A program made the position numbers and the translations under genes. From the IMG/VR virus record IMGVR_UViG_3300043395_000730, positions 1 to 60,875 of that record: DNA of 60,875 nt; one strand, 5' to 3'. Each line of letters opens with the position of its first letter. Positions within the stretch are counted from its first letter, which is position 1. The notes beneath the pieces are model-generated. The model was not told the DNA's origin, searched no databases, and worked only from the letters and a program-made list of their open reading frames with translations. The DNA is from a virus. Of the stretch, positions 7,223 through 13,283 are shown one piece after another.

Positions 7223-7548
7223 TAGTAAAAGTATCCTTGATACTCACATCTTGAAGGCTCTTCATTTCTCCATGTCCACTCGTCTGAGTTTTCAACGATA
7301 TTTGGGAATATCCAATCACCATTGCTGAATGATATCTTTATCCCTTCATCTCGTGTTGATTTGCCGTTCATCTCAGCTACTAACTCGTAATAGTCCTTAC
7401 CCCCAAAATCACCATATCCGTTGTACTCATGCTCTACCCAAGTGTTTCCCTTGTTGTCCATTAGTACTACCTTCATAGTGTCCATTGAAGAATGAATGTT
7501 AGCAATTGACTTGTTTGTGTCTTGTGTTTTAAAACTAAAGAATCCCAT
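7222..7548 (-). CDS. hypothetical early protein (108 aa)
   Basis: MGFFSFKTQDTNKSIANIHS; contains V-V-L-M-D-N-K-G-N-x-W-V-E-H-E-Y-N-G-Y-G-x-F-G-G-K-D-Y-Y, a pattern seen in uncharacterised phage/bacterial proteins that start with F-S-x-x-T-x-D-T-x-x-S-I. The stop codon abuts hammerhead 2. Lies 5 nt after the 126-aa gene. Confidence 0.7.
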   Translation of the reverse strand: MGFFSFKTQDTNKSIANIHSSMDTMKVVLMDNKGNTWVEHEYNGYGDFGGKDYYELVAEMNGKSTRDEGIKISFSNGDWIFPNIVENSDEWTWRNEEPSRCEYQGYFY

Positions 7549-7553
7549 GACGT

Positions 7554-7934
7554 TTAAATTTTAAAGATTTTTACCCCGTTAGTTACTATTAAATCGAATG
7601 TTTGTTTATCTACGTTACTTCCGTTCAAAGAGAAGAATGGGTTTACTCTTGGATTGTAAGATATCTCGTCTCCGTTCACATTAGACAACTCAACAATCTC
7701 GTATCTCTCACAAGATATCCAAGCACATCTCTCCTTGTGTATCTCACCCTTGTTAATCTTCTCAGCTCTTGTGCTAGAATTGTGTAAGTAGCATCCGTAC
7801 ATAACAATCATATGAGTAGAAGGGTTAACCAAGATATCTTTGCTACCCGATTTTATTTTAGACTTGCTTTCCAATTCGTGTATCTGCAAAAAGCCTTTGT
7901 TTACTGCTCCTAAATTTCTTCTTACTCCAAACAT
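7554..7934 (-). CDS. hypothetical early protein (126 aa)
   Basis: MFGVRRNLGAVNKGFLQIHE; beta-rich, with three cysteines (MYGCYL, ERCAWISCERYEIVEL). No recognised family. First gene after hammerhead 3; predicted cleavage would give a 24-nt leader that contains the TAGAACTCATG variant of the recurring start motif. Confidence 0.7.
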   Translation of the reverse strand: MFGVRRNLGAVNKGFLQIHELESKSKIKSGSKDILVNPSTHMIVMYGCYLHNSSTRAEKINKGEIHKERCAWISCERYEIVELSNVNGDEISYNPRVNPFFSLNGSNVDKQTFDLIVTNGVKIFKI

Positions 7935-7952
7935 GAGTTCTAAATTTTAAAT

Positions 7953-8009
7953 GGTTAAGACGACATCTTTTGAATGTCGTTTCGACTATTGAAGTCTCAT
8001 CAGTTAACC
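7953..8009 (-). ncRNA. hammerhead ribozyme 3 (type I)
   Basis: Minus strand: stem I GGTTAA/TTAACC; fully canonical core CTGATGA; stem II GACT/AGTC with loop TCAAT; core GAA; stem III ACGACAT/ATGTCGT with a 7-nt loop; cleavage triplet GTC. Predicted cut between bases opposite 7959 and 7958. Core identical to ribozymes 1 and 2 except the variable N7; both other stems are different sequences that still pair. Its first G is shared with the TAG stop of the upstream 37-aa gene. Confidence 0.93.
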
Positions 8010-8122
8010 TAAATGTAAATCGGTGGAACGTGCCCTGTTACGAGTTGATAGATGGCATATGAAATACCGAATATAACTCCAAACGCTAAACTGCTTGTCC
8101 AAACTGCAAATACTACTTTCAT
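8009..8122 (-). CDS. small single-span membrane protein (37 aa)
   Basis: MKVVFAVWTSSLAFGVIFGI continuing S-Y-A-I-Y-Q-L-V-T-G: one hydrophobic span of about 20 residues with a short polar tail (G-H-V-P-P-I-Y-I). It is the promoter-proximal gene of the leftward block. Preceded by a three-way-junction leader and followed directly by hammerhead 3, which overlaps its stop codon. Possibly an early envelope-directed peptide; function unknown. Confidence 0.65.
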   Translation of the reverse strand: MKVVFAVWTSSLAFGVIFGISYAIYQLVTGHVPPIYI

Positions 8123-8145
8123 GGCTATAAATTTAAATGGTTAGT

Positions 8146-8192
8146 GCCGTGCTGAGTTTCGCTCTCAGTAAATGACTCATAGTCAACACGGC
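8146..8192 (-). ncRNA. three-way-junction RNA leader
   Basis: Stem GCCGTG/CACGGC (8146-8151 with 8187-8192) closes a junction holding two hairpins: CTGAG/CTCAG (8152-8156 with 8164-8168, loop contains GCGAAA on the minus strand) and TGACT/AGTCA (8173-8177 with 8181-8185). It is followed, in minus-strand order, by CTAACCATTTAA, nearly the leader released by the hammerheads. It lies in the same place relative to the next gene, yet the hammerhead core CTGANGA is absent. It may be a decayed or different processing element. Confidence 0.6.
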
Positions 8193-8199
8193 TAAGTTT

Positions 8200-8580
8200 T
8201 TTTTCTTGGTGGAAGTATGGTTTAACGCGCTATACCAAAAACGAATACCGAATCACCCTCGGTAGGGGGCACTACCACCCTCAGATTTTTCGCGTCCTTC
8301 CTTTGGTTATGAATTTTCACGGCTTTTTCGACTTCTTGACTTTGAGTATGGCGCATCACTGCGGTTTATCTCTGCTTCAATCTCCTGTAAGCTTCAGTGC
8401 CGATATTAATACCCTCGGAGGGGGAGTGGCTCTTTGCTCAACGGGTCAGCCTATCCCGTGCGGTGTATTTTATAGTGCTATCGCTTTCGCACCTCGCTTT
8501 ATTAGACTCGCGGTCTCAGTCCAACTATGTGACCACGTTTGGTCGTTGATTCTGAAACAAAGTAACGGCAACTGATTGGA
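8200..8580 (-). ncRNA. large structured RNA candidate at the head of the early transcript
   Basis: No convincing gene, but many perfect local hairpins: GGTAG/CTACC (near 8262-8277), CGCA-GTGA-TGCG with a GNRA-type loop on the minus strand (near 8353-8364), ACGGG/CCCGT (near 8441-8459), GTGC/GCAC around GCGAAAGC (near 8477-8494), GACC/GGTC (near 8530-8545). The unpaired stretches are purine-rich on the minus strand and the tetraloops are GNRA-like there, so I assign minus. Local base composition is more GC-rich than neighbours. I do not recognise the family; RNase P, tmRNA and 6S signatures are not visible. Confidence 0.5.
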
Positions 8581-8601
8581 TTAATAACAAACTTTTTGCT
8601 A

Positions 8602-8655
8602 TACGTTTTTAAAAATACGTGTTTATACGTATAAGGATCTAAGTGTTTATACGTA
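8602..8655. repeat. TACGT repeat cluster, possible operator or promoter region
   Basis: Four TACGT copies (8602, 8616, 8626, 8650), including two exact 13-nt copies of GTGTTTATACGTA at 8619-8631 and 8643-8655. Lies upstream of the structured RNA in the divergent control region, a suitable place for a regulator binding site of early transcription. Confidence 0.5.
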
Positions 8656-8816
8656 GTGATGACACAATGAGAGAGCTAGTTTATGACTGGCAAAACCTTA
8701 TTGGTATTTGGATTGATGTGAATAACATATAAATTGCAATAAATTCATTTGGGGATTTGTTTACATAGGTGTTCCAACCCCTACCCTCCAATCAATCGCT
8801 CTGAAACGTAGAACGG

Positions 8817-9000
8817 ACGGTCGATTGGTCGATTGGTCTGCAGTTCTATTTAACATAATACATGTTATAGTACAAGTTGTGTGGGCAAATTTAAGGGTGG
8901 ATGAATTGGTCTCAGATAATAACCACCACCCCACCCCTACGCACAAGCACACCCACCCCTACACACGTGCGCGTAGCGTACATGCAGGCAGGCAGGCAGG
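8817..9000. repeat. low-complexity C-rich and GCAG-repeat DNA
   Basis: Contains tandem GGTCGATT (from 8819), two imperfect copies of CCCACCCCTACRCAC (about 8930 and 8951) separated by CA-rich sequence, and four or more GCAG units at about 8983-9000. Short frames here have simple-repeat peptide content and no homology I recognise, so I treat them as non-coding. Strand asymmetry (C-rich on plus) is unlike the rest of the genome. Confidence 0.55.
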
Positions 9001-9022
9001 TCGCTAGGCAAAAAGCCAAAAA

Positions 9023-9109
9023 GTCCGACCGAACTTTCCAAAATGCATACCCCCATGTCGATTTTCAAGTCGTTTCGGTCGATCGGGCTGGAGCGCCAGA
9101 TGGGGGTAT
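9023..9109 (+). ncRNA. pseudoknotted leader RNA of the late block
   Basis: Helix A: 9026-9033 (CGACCGAA) pairs with 9074-9081 (TTCGGTCG). Helix B: 9047-9056 (ATACCCCCAT) pairs with 9100-9109 (ATGGGGGTAT). The two helices interleave, so they form a pseudoknot. A hairpin CTGG-AGCG-CCAG (9088-9099) abuts helix B and a 3-bp stem CGA/TCG lies at 9059-9061/9070-9072. This order of helices equals that of HDV-like ribozymes, but the essential P1.1 pairs are not evident. It ends 36 nt before the first late gene. Confidence 0.5.
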
Positions 9110-9145
9110 TACCCAAAAATTCAGTATATTTACCAAAAAATATAT

Positions 9146-9391
9146 ATGCCTGGCAAAAGAAAGATAGTTATAAAGGACAACACGTATATCAGTGACGGTA
9201 AGGGTGGTAAGGTAAAGGCTCCTTGGATGGCTGGTGACATTGACGTTACCAAGACGATAACAACACCTAGGAAGACCAAAACAATCAGAGACTACTCATA
9301 CACTGATGCTGGTGTCAAGAAAACATTCCGAGACGTCACGGTAGTAAAAAAGGGTAAAACAGTCAAACAAAAAACAATTAGCCGTGGTTAA
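9146..9391 (+). CDS. small basic protein, first late gene (81 aa)
   Basis: MPGKRKIVIKDNTYISDGKG and further lysine/threonine-rich sequence; strongly basic. No recognised family, but it heads a run of eight or more small basic proteins. Such proteins in Bacteroidota phages are likely packaged or DNA-associated (inference). The region just upstream contains TATATTTACC, a poor match to the -7 promoter element. Confidence 0.7.
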   Translation: MPGKRKIVIKDNTYISDGKGGKVKAPWMAGDIDVTKTITTPRKTKTIRDYSYTDAGVKKTFRDVTVVKKGKTVKQKTISRG

Positions 9392-9497
9392 AAAACACAT
9401 CAAACGGAAGAACACGATCAAGAAGAACTTGGATCTAATAAAAAAGAATTCATTATCTTTACAAAAAATAAAGTCATGCCAAACGATAAAAAAATAA
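9384..9497 (+). CDS. possible basic peptide (37 aa, GTG start)
   Basis: GTG at 9384 overlaps the preceding stop and opens a lysine-rich frame (VVKKHIKRKNTIKKN) that runs past the next start codon. No ATG, so doubtful; it may simply be a basic-looking intergenic frame. Confidence 0.25.
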   Translation: MVKKHIKRKNTIKKNLDLIKKNSLSLQKIKSCQTIKK

Positions 9498-9727
9498 AGA
9501 CGAAAACCGTAGAACATTCTACAGCTAATAAGTTTGTAGCGGTTCCTAATCCATTCAGAACTATTAAAAAAACTCCTTCTGGTTTGCCTACAAGGTTTTA
9601 TAATGAGGTTCCAGTTAAAACAACAACAACTGTTTTTAAAGACGGTACTGTAAAAGTAAAAACAAACAAACGCATTGATCCAAATAATCCTAACGTTATA
9701 AATAATAAGAGGTGGATGAAAGGATGA
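9476..9727 (+). CDS. small basic protein (83 aa)
   Basis: MPNDKKIKTKTVEHSTANKF, rich in K, T and P with F-Y-N-E-V-P-V-K-T-T-T near the middle, related in style to its 81-aa neighbour (both have threonine/lysine beta-like repeats and PN/R-rich turns). Role unknown; likely part of the basic virion-protein cluster. Confidence 0.65.
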   Translation: MPNDKKIKTKTVEHSTANKFVAVPNPFRTIKKTPSGLPTRFYNEVPVKTTTTVFKDGTVKVKTNKRIDPNNPNVINNKRWMKG

Positions 9728-9858
9728 CAGTAATCCTACAGTTTAGTATACCTTACGGCCTTAATGTTGGTTTTGAGTATTACAAGGCTGAGGAAGGTTT
9801 AGACAATGAGCTTCACCTAAATTTGTTAATTTTTAAAATTATGTTATTATGGCATTAA
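9724..9858 (+). CDS. hypothetical small protein (44 aa)
   Basis: ATG overlaps the previous TGA (ATGA). Encodes MTVILQFSIPYGLNVGFEYY then a hydrophobic C-terminal part ending M-L-L-W-H. The amphipathic beta pattern and coupling to both neighbours (overlap of 10 nt with the next gene) suggest a real small gene of unknown function. Confidence 0.5.
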   Translation: MTVILQFSIPYGLNVGFEYYKAEEGLDNELHLNLLIFKIMLLWH

Positions 9859-10937
9859 AAAGAGCACCAAAGGACGTAGATCCGATAACTGGAGCTAGGA
9901 TAGCTTCAAAATCACTATATGGCAAGAAGGCTGGAAATGAGACCATATCATCATGGCCAGATGTTAGGAATATGTATAAATCTGGTAAGCTAAAGATAGA
10001 GAATCTAAAGAACTACGACAAGCCAGTAATTGACTACATCACTGGGAAAACAGATAAGATAAGTGACGTTGAGTACGATGAGCCTAGAATGTATACATCT
10101 AAAACAGCGGCAGGTGGTAGTAAAATTGATGTTCGTTTTGACTATAAGCCAGGTGGTAGTTTTTACAAAAAAGCATATGCTGCTGAGGGTAAAAACAGAC
10201 CAAAAGAGTCTGAAGGAATGGAGAGACAGTACTATGCTGGAATGGCTAGTGGTAAGATGGGTAGTTTCGGTAGTGGGGGATCTCGTTATAAAAACCCTAC
10301 TATTGACGTACCTACAGTTAAAAAGTCAGATCCAAGAGAGGACATTGGAAGAATGCCTACACTTAAGGCTAACAAAATAACTCGTAAACCAAACTTGGTA
10401 GAAAGACAGAAAGAAGAAGAGTGGACGGCCCCTTCAAAAAGAACTCCAAGAGGCGGTGAGACTGGAGCAAAATCAATAACATATTTTAAAAATAAAGGTC
10501 AAAGAGGCTACACATATGGCAAGGAGCAAAAGATGGCTGCTGCTTATTATGGTATGGGTCAAGGTGAGGGTACTGACGTTGCTAGGTATAAGAGTCCAGG
10601 AGAGCTATCTGAATACAGAAAAGAACTGAAGGGATATATAAAGGAATCAAGATCAGACAGAAAAGAAAAAACTTTGCCTGCTGAGAAGAGAGAAATTACA
10701 AAAATGATAAAATTGTATAAAGAGGAAGGCAAGCAAGCAAAACTCGGACAGAAATACATAGAGTCTCTTCCTCAAGGCCAAAGATATATGGGTGTTCGTA
10801 CATCAGATGTCAAGAGAGGTGGAAGTTTAGAGGATGTTAAAACGTCAATAAAGCCAAAGAAACCAATAAGGTTTTTCACAACAGAGGCAGTGCAGGGTGC
10901 TACAGCACAAGACTTGAAGAAAAAAACCAAAAAATAG
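9849..10937 (+). CDS. large basic, low-complexity protein (362 aa)
   Basis: MALKRAPKDVDPITGARIAS; rich in K, R, G, S and T across its length with repeated G-G-S and T-Y-G-K-E elements, few hydrophobic residues, and a lysine-run C-terminus. Likely intrinsically disordered and nucleic-acid-binding (inference from composition). Followed directly by a strong terminator, which makes the four leading genes a separate transcription unit ahead of groEL. Confidence 0.7.
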   Translation: MALKRAPKDVDPITGARIASKSLYGKKAGNETISSWPDVRNMYKSGKLKIENLKNYDKPVIDYITGKTDKISDVEYDEPRMYTSKTAAGGSKIDVRFDYKPGGSFYKKAYAAEGKNRPKESEGMERQYYAGMASGKMGSFGSGGSRYKNPTIDVPTVKKSDPREDIGRMPTLKANKITRKPNLVERQKEEEWTAPSKRTPRGGETGAKSITYFKNKGQRGYTYGKEQKMAAAYYGMGQGEGTDVARYKSPGELSEYRKELKGYIKESRSDRKEKTLPAEKREITKMIKLYKEEGKQAKLGQKYIESLPQGQRYMGVRTSDVKRGGSLEDVKTSIKPKKPIRFFTTEAVQGATAQDLKKKTKK

Positions 10938-10945
10938 ATAAAACA

Positions 10946-10967
10946 GCCCTCCAATCGGAGGGTTTTT
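10946..10967 (+). terminator. rho-independent terminator
   Basis: Perfect stem CCCTCC/GGAGGG with loop AATC followed by six T. Separates the basic-protein unit from groEL-groES. Confidence 0.9.
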
Positions 10968-10980
10968 TGTTATTTATTAT

Positions 10981-10990
10981 TATATTTGTG
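10981..10990 (+). promoter_or_regulatory. -7 promoter element upstream of groEL
   Basis: TATATTTGTG, one mismatch to TAnnTTTGnA, just after the terminator and 16 nt before the groEL ATG. Confidence 0.6.
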
Positions 10991-11005
10991 TCAAAATATA
11001 ATAAA

Positions 11006-12574
11006 ATGGTAGTAAAACATGTTCATTTAGGCCAAGAAGGCCAACAAAAGCTCAAAAAAGGCATCAAGACGATCGCTGGAGCAGTCAAAAGTACATTAGG
11101 TGCGCGAGGGCGCACGGTACTAATAGAGTCAGAGCACCATGTGGGTGGTATAACAGTAACAAAGGACGGTGTAACGGTCGCTAAGTCGATAAACTTGTTT
11201 GATCCGACTGAGAACTTGGCTGTTATTATGATGCGCCAGGCTGCTGAGAAGACAGCAACGGTTGCTGGTGACGGTACAACCACATCTATAGTATTGGCTG
11301 AGGCTCTTATCAACTCTTCTGACGTACACTTATCTGACACAGACAACGTGACTGAGGTTATAAGAGAGATAAACGACCTAACAAAGGACGTTGTGGCGTA
11401 TTTAGACAAGAAAAGTAAAAAGGTAAAGGGTAAAAAGTTGGTTGATGTAGCCACTATAAGCGCAAACAACGACAGAGAGATCGGTAAGATGATCGCTAGT
11501 GCGTTCAACGAGGTTGACGTTGTTACTGTTGAGAACAGTATGACAAGCAACACATATGTCGAGATAATAAAAGGTATGAAGATCGACCGTGGAATGACGT
11601 CACCTTACTTTATCACAGACCAAAAGAAGCAAGAGTGTGTTCTTGACAACCCATACGTGTTGATATGCGATCACGAGATAAATAACTTGATATCTATCGA
11701 GAGTATATTAAAGCACTGCGTTATGAACCAAAAGCCGTTATTGATTATTGGTACGTTAGGCCAGAACGCTATGAACACATTAAACTTAAACGTGGCTAAG
11801 GGGCAGATCAAGGCGTGTAACATTCAGCCACCATCGTTTGGGTACCGCACAAAGGACCTTATGGAGGACATAGCTATCGCTACAGGCGGTACGTTCTTCT
11901 CTGAGTCTACTGGTGACGATTTGTCATTAATAACTGTAGCTGACCTAGGTCGTGCGAACCGTATTGTTGTGAGTAAGGGTATGACGGTATTTATGCCAAA
12001 CGCTGAGAGGGCTGATGCTATCGACACACAAGTTAGTCAGCTAAAGGACTCTAGATCTGAGATGTCATCCGACAAGGAGTTGCTTGACTTTACGAACGAG
12101 CGTATTGCAAACCTATCTGGCGGTGTTGGTGTTATATATGTTGGTGCCTTAAGTGACATTGAGCAGAAGGAGAAGAGAGATCGTATTGACGACGCTGTGT
12201 GTGCTGTAACTGCTGCACTAGAGGAGGGTATACTTCCAGGTGGAGGTATAGCGCTAGTTGACGCTGCATCATTCACACTACGTGGAGACAGTACTGCTTG
12301 TAAGATAATGCGTGACACTGTGATCGCTCCGTTCTATCAGATATTAATTAACGCAGGTAAGGACCCAGAGGAGATAAAGGCTAATATGTTGCCAATAGAG
12401 AACGAGGGGTATGACGTTAAGAACGAGCAGTACGGTGACATGTTAAAGCTTGGCATCATTGATCCAGCGAAAGTTACAAAGAACGCACTGTTAAACGCAG
12501 TGTCTGTAGCTACTACTATAATGAGCACAAATGCAATAATAACAAATGTAAGAGCAGATGAGAGTATTAAATAA
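11006..12574 (+). CDS. groEL: GroEL-type 60 kDa chaperonin, phage-encoded
   Basis: 522 residues from the ATG at 11006 (MVVKHVHLGQEGQQKLKKG); the upstream ATG-like extension is rejected because the promoter lies inside it. Chaperonin signatures are intact: T-L-G-A-R-G near the N-terminus, V-A-G-D-G-T-T-T (catalytic Asp near residue 87), S-G-G-V-G-V-I-Y-V-G-A, and R-I-D-D-A-V-C-A-V-x-A-A-x-E-E-G-I-L-P-G-G-G with the Asp equivalent to E. coli D398. Slightly shorter than the bacterial length of about 545, lacking a Gly-Met-rich tail. It would form an ATP-driven folding ring for phage or host proteins, with the co-chaperonin encoded next. Confidence 0.95.
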   Translation: MVVKHVHLGQEGQQKLKKGIKTIAGAVKSTLGARGRTVLIESEHHVGGITVTKDGVTVAKSINLFDPTENLAVIMMRQAAEKTATVAGDGTTTSIVLAEALINSSDVHLSDTDNVTEVIREINDLTKDVVAYLDKKSKKVKGKKLVDVATISANNDREIGKMIASAFNEVDVVTVENSMTSNTYVEIIKGMKIDRGMTSPYFITDQKKQECVLDNPYVLICDHEINNLISIESILKHCVMNQKPLLIIGTLGQNAMNTLNLNVAKGQIKACNIQPPSFGYRTKDLMEDIAIATGGTFFSESTGDDLSLITVADLGRANRIVVSKGMTVFMPNAERADAIDTQVSQLKDSRSEMSSDKELLDFTNERIANLSGGVGVIYVGALSDIEQKEKRDRIDDAVCAVTAALEEGILPGGGIALVDAASFTLRGDSTACKIMRDTVIAPFYQILINAGKDPEEIKANMLPIENEGYDVKNEQYGDMLKLGIIDPAKVTKNALLNAVSVATTIMSTNAIITNVRADESIK

Positions 12575-12821
12575 ATTCCTACTAGTAAAGAGACAGCAAG
12601 ACAGCAACAACATGTCAACGACTGGTTTCATGTATGGAGCTGACGATATGAGGGAGTTACGGTACCAAAAGGCTACCGTAATCTCTTTCGGTCAAAATGT
12701 AAGCGGTGTTGAAGAGAGCAGTGAGATACTGTTCGACAAGGTAGCTGGACATGACGTATTGATAGACAACGAGAGGTTAACTGTCATTCAAGAAAAGGAC
12801 GTTGTTTGCGTTCTTCGTTAA
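12558..12821 (+). CDS. groES: GroES-like co-chaperonin
   Basis: 87 residues overlapping groEL by 17 nt. Matches the GroES pattern: V-L-N-K-F-L-L-V-K-R at the start, a mobile-loop region (S-T-T-G-F-M-Y-G), K-A-T-V-I-S-F-G, I-L-F-D-K-V-A-G-H-D-V, and L-T-V-I-Q-E-K-D-V-V-C-V-L at the end. Forms the lid of the GroEL cage in the known system. Translational coupling implies matched expression. The 3' end overlaps an antisense gene by 38 nt. Confidence 0.85.
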   Translation: MRVLNKFLLVKRQQDSNNMSTTGFMYGADDMRELRYQKATVISFGQNVSGVEESSEILFDKVAGHDVLIDNERLTVIQEKDVVCVLR

Positions 12822-13278
12822 CCTTAGTTATAGCCTTAGCCAGAGTCTTCTGATGGAATGGTGCGTTTTCTCTGAAAACTCTATTTCGTCTAGGTGACTC
12901 TGGTATTGGTTCAAGACCTAACATCTTTTTATATATACCGTTTATCATCTTCTTACTTTTATGTGTAAGGTTGTACACATTACTTTGACCCCAGTCTCTT
13001 TTCATCCATAGCTGTATCATACCATTTTCCTCTAGACGTCTTAACATGTTGGCATCCCAGCTCATATAGTTAAGTTGTTCGTACAGTTCTGCCCTTGTAA
13101 ATAGTTTCTTTGAGTACAGTACTAACAGTACTTCAAGCTCAATACTTGACTTTAGATCGTAGTTCACGACGGCCCATCTTTTGATCACTGGCCAGTACTT
13201 CATAAACTCAAATTCAGAGATTACACCTTGATATCTAATCTTTTTTCTCTTGTGGTGTTTGTAAATCTTTCGTTTCAT
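12784..13278 (-). CDS. winged-helix DNA-binding protein (antisense in late block)
   Basis: 164 residues, very basic at the N-terminus (MKRKIYKHHKRKKIRYQG). The middle (S-I-E-L-E-V-L-L-V-L-Y-S-K-K-L-F-T-R-A-E-L-Y-E-Q, then L-R-R-L-E-E-N-G-M-I) has the layout of a MarR-like winged helix: sensor helices, recognition helix, then wing (V-Y-N-L-T-H-K-S-K). A similar gene is commonly seen near structural genes of Bacteroidota phages. It is the only leftward gene inside the rightward block, overlaps groES tail to tail, and is divergent from 13305; likely a transcription regulator. Confidence 0.75.
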   Translation of the reverse strand: MKRKIYKHHKRKKIRYQGVISEFEFMKYWPVIKRWAVVNYDLKSSIELEVLLVLYSKKLFTRAELYEQLNYMSWDANMLRRLEENGMIQLWMKRDWGQSNVYNLTHKSKKMINGIYKKMLGLEPIPESPRRNRVFRENAPFHQKTLAKAITKVNEERKQRPFLE

Positions 13279-13283
13279 TTTAT

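Noticed and set aside
8146-8192. Fourth hammerhead ribozyme
   Set aside because: The core CTGANGA is missing; C-T-G-A-G-A-G does not satisfy the invariant G8-A9 positions.
8303-8575. 90-codon plus-strand frame
   Set aside because: Lies on top of the structured RNA, has unusual composition, no promoter or leader, and no family resemblance.
8200-8580. RNase P RNA or tmRNA
   Set aside because: The conserved RNase P and tmRNA consensus strings are not present on either strand.
8761-9167. Several 60-88 codon frames on both strands
   Set aside because: They translate simple repeats (H-T-H-P, A-G-R-Q) from low-complexity DNA and overlap the pseudoknot; not credible genes.
11023-11553. 176-codon minus-strand frame inside groEL
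   Set aside because: Shadow of the conserved chaperonin frame; hydrophobic Ser/Thr/Leu composition typical of antisense frames.
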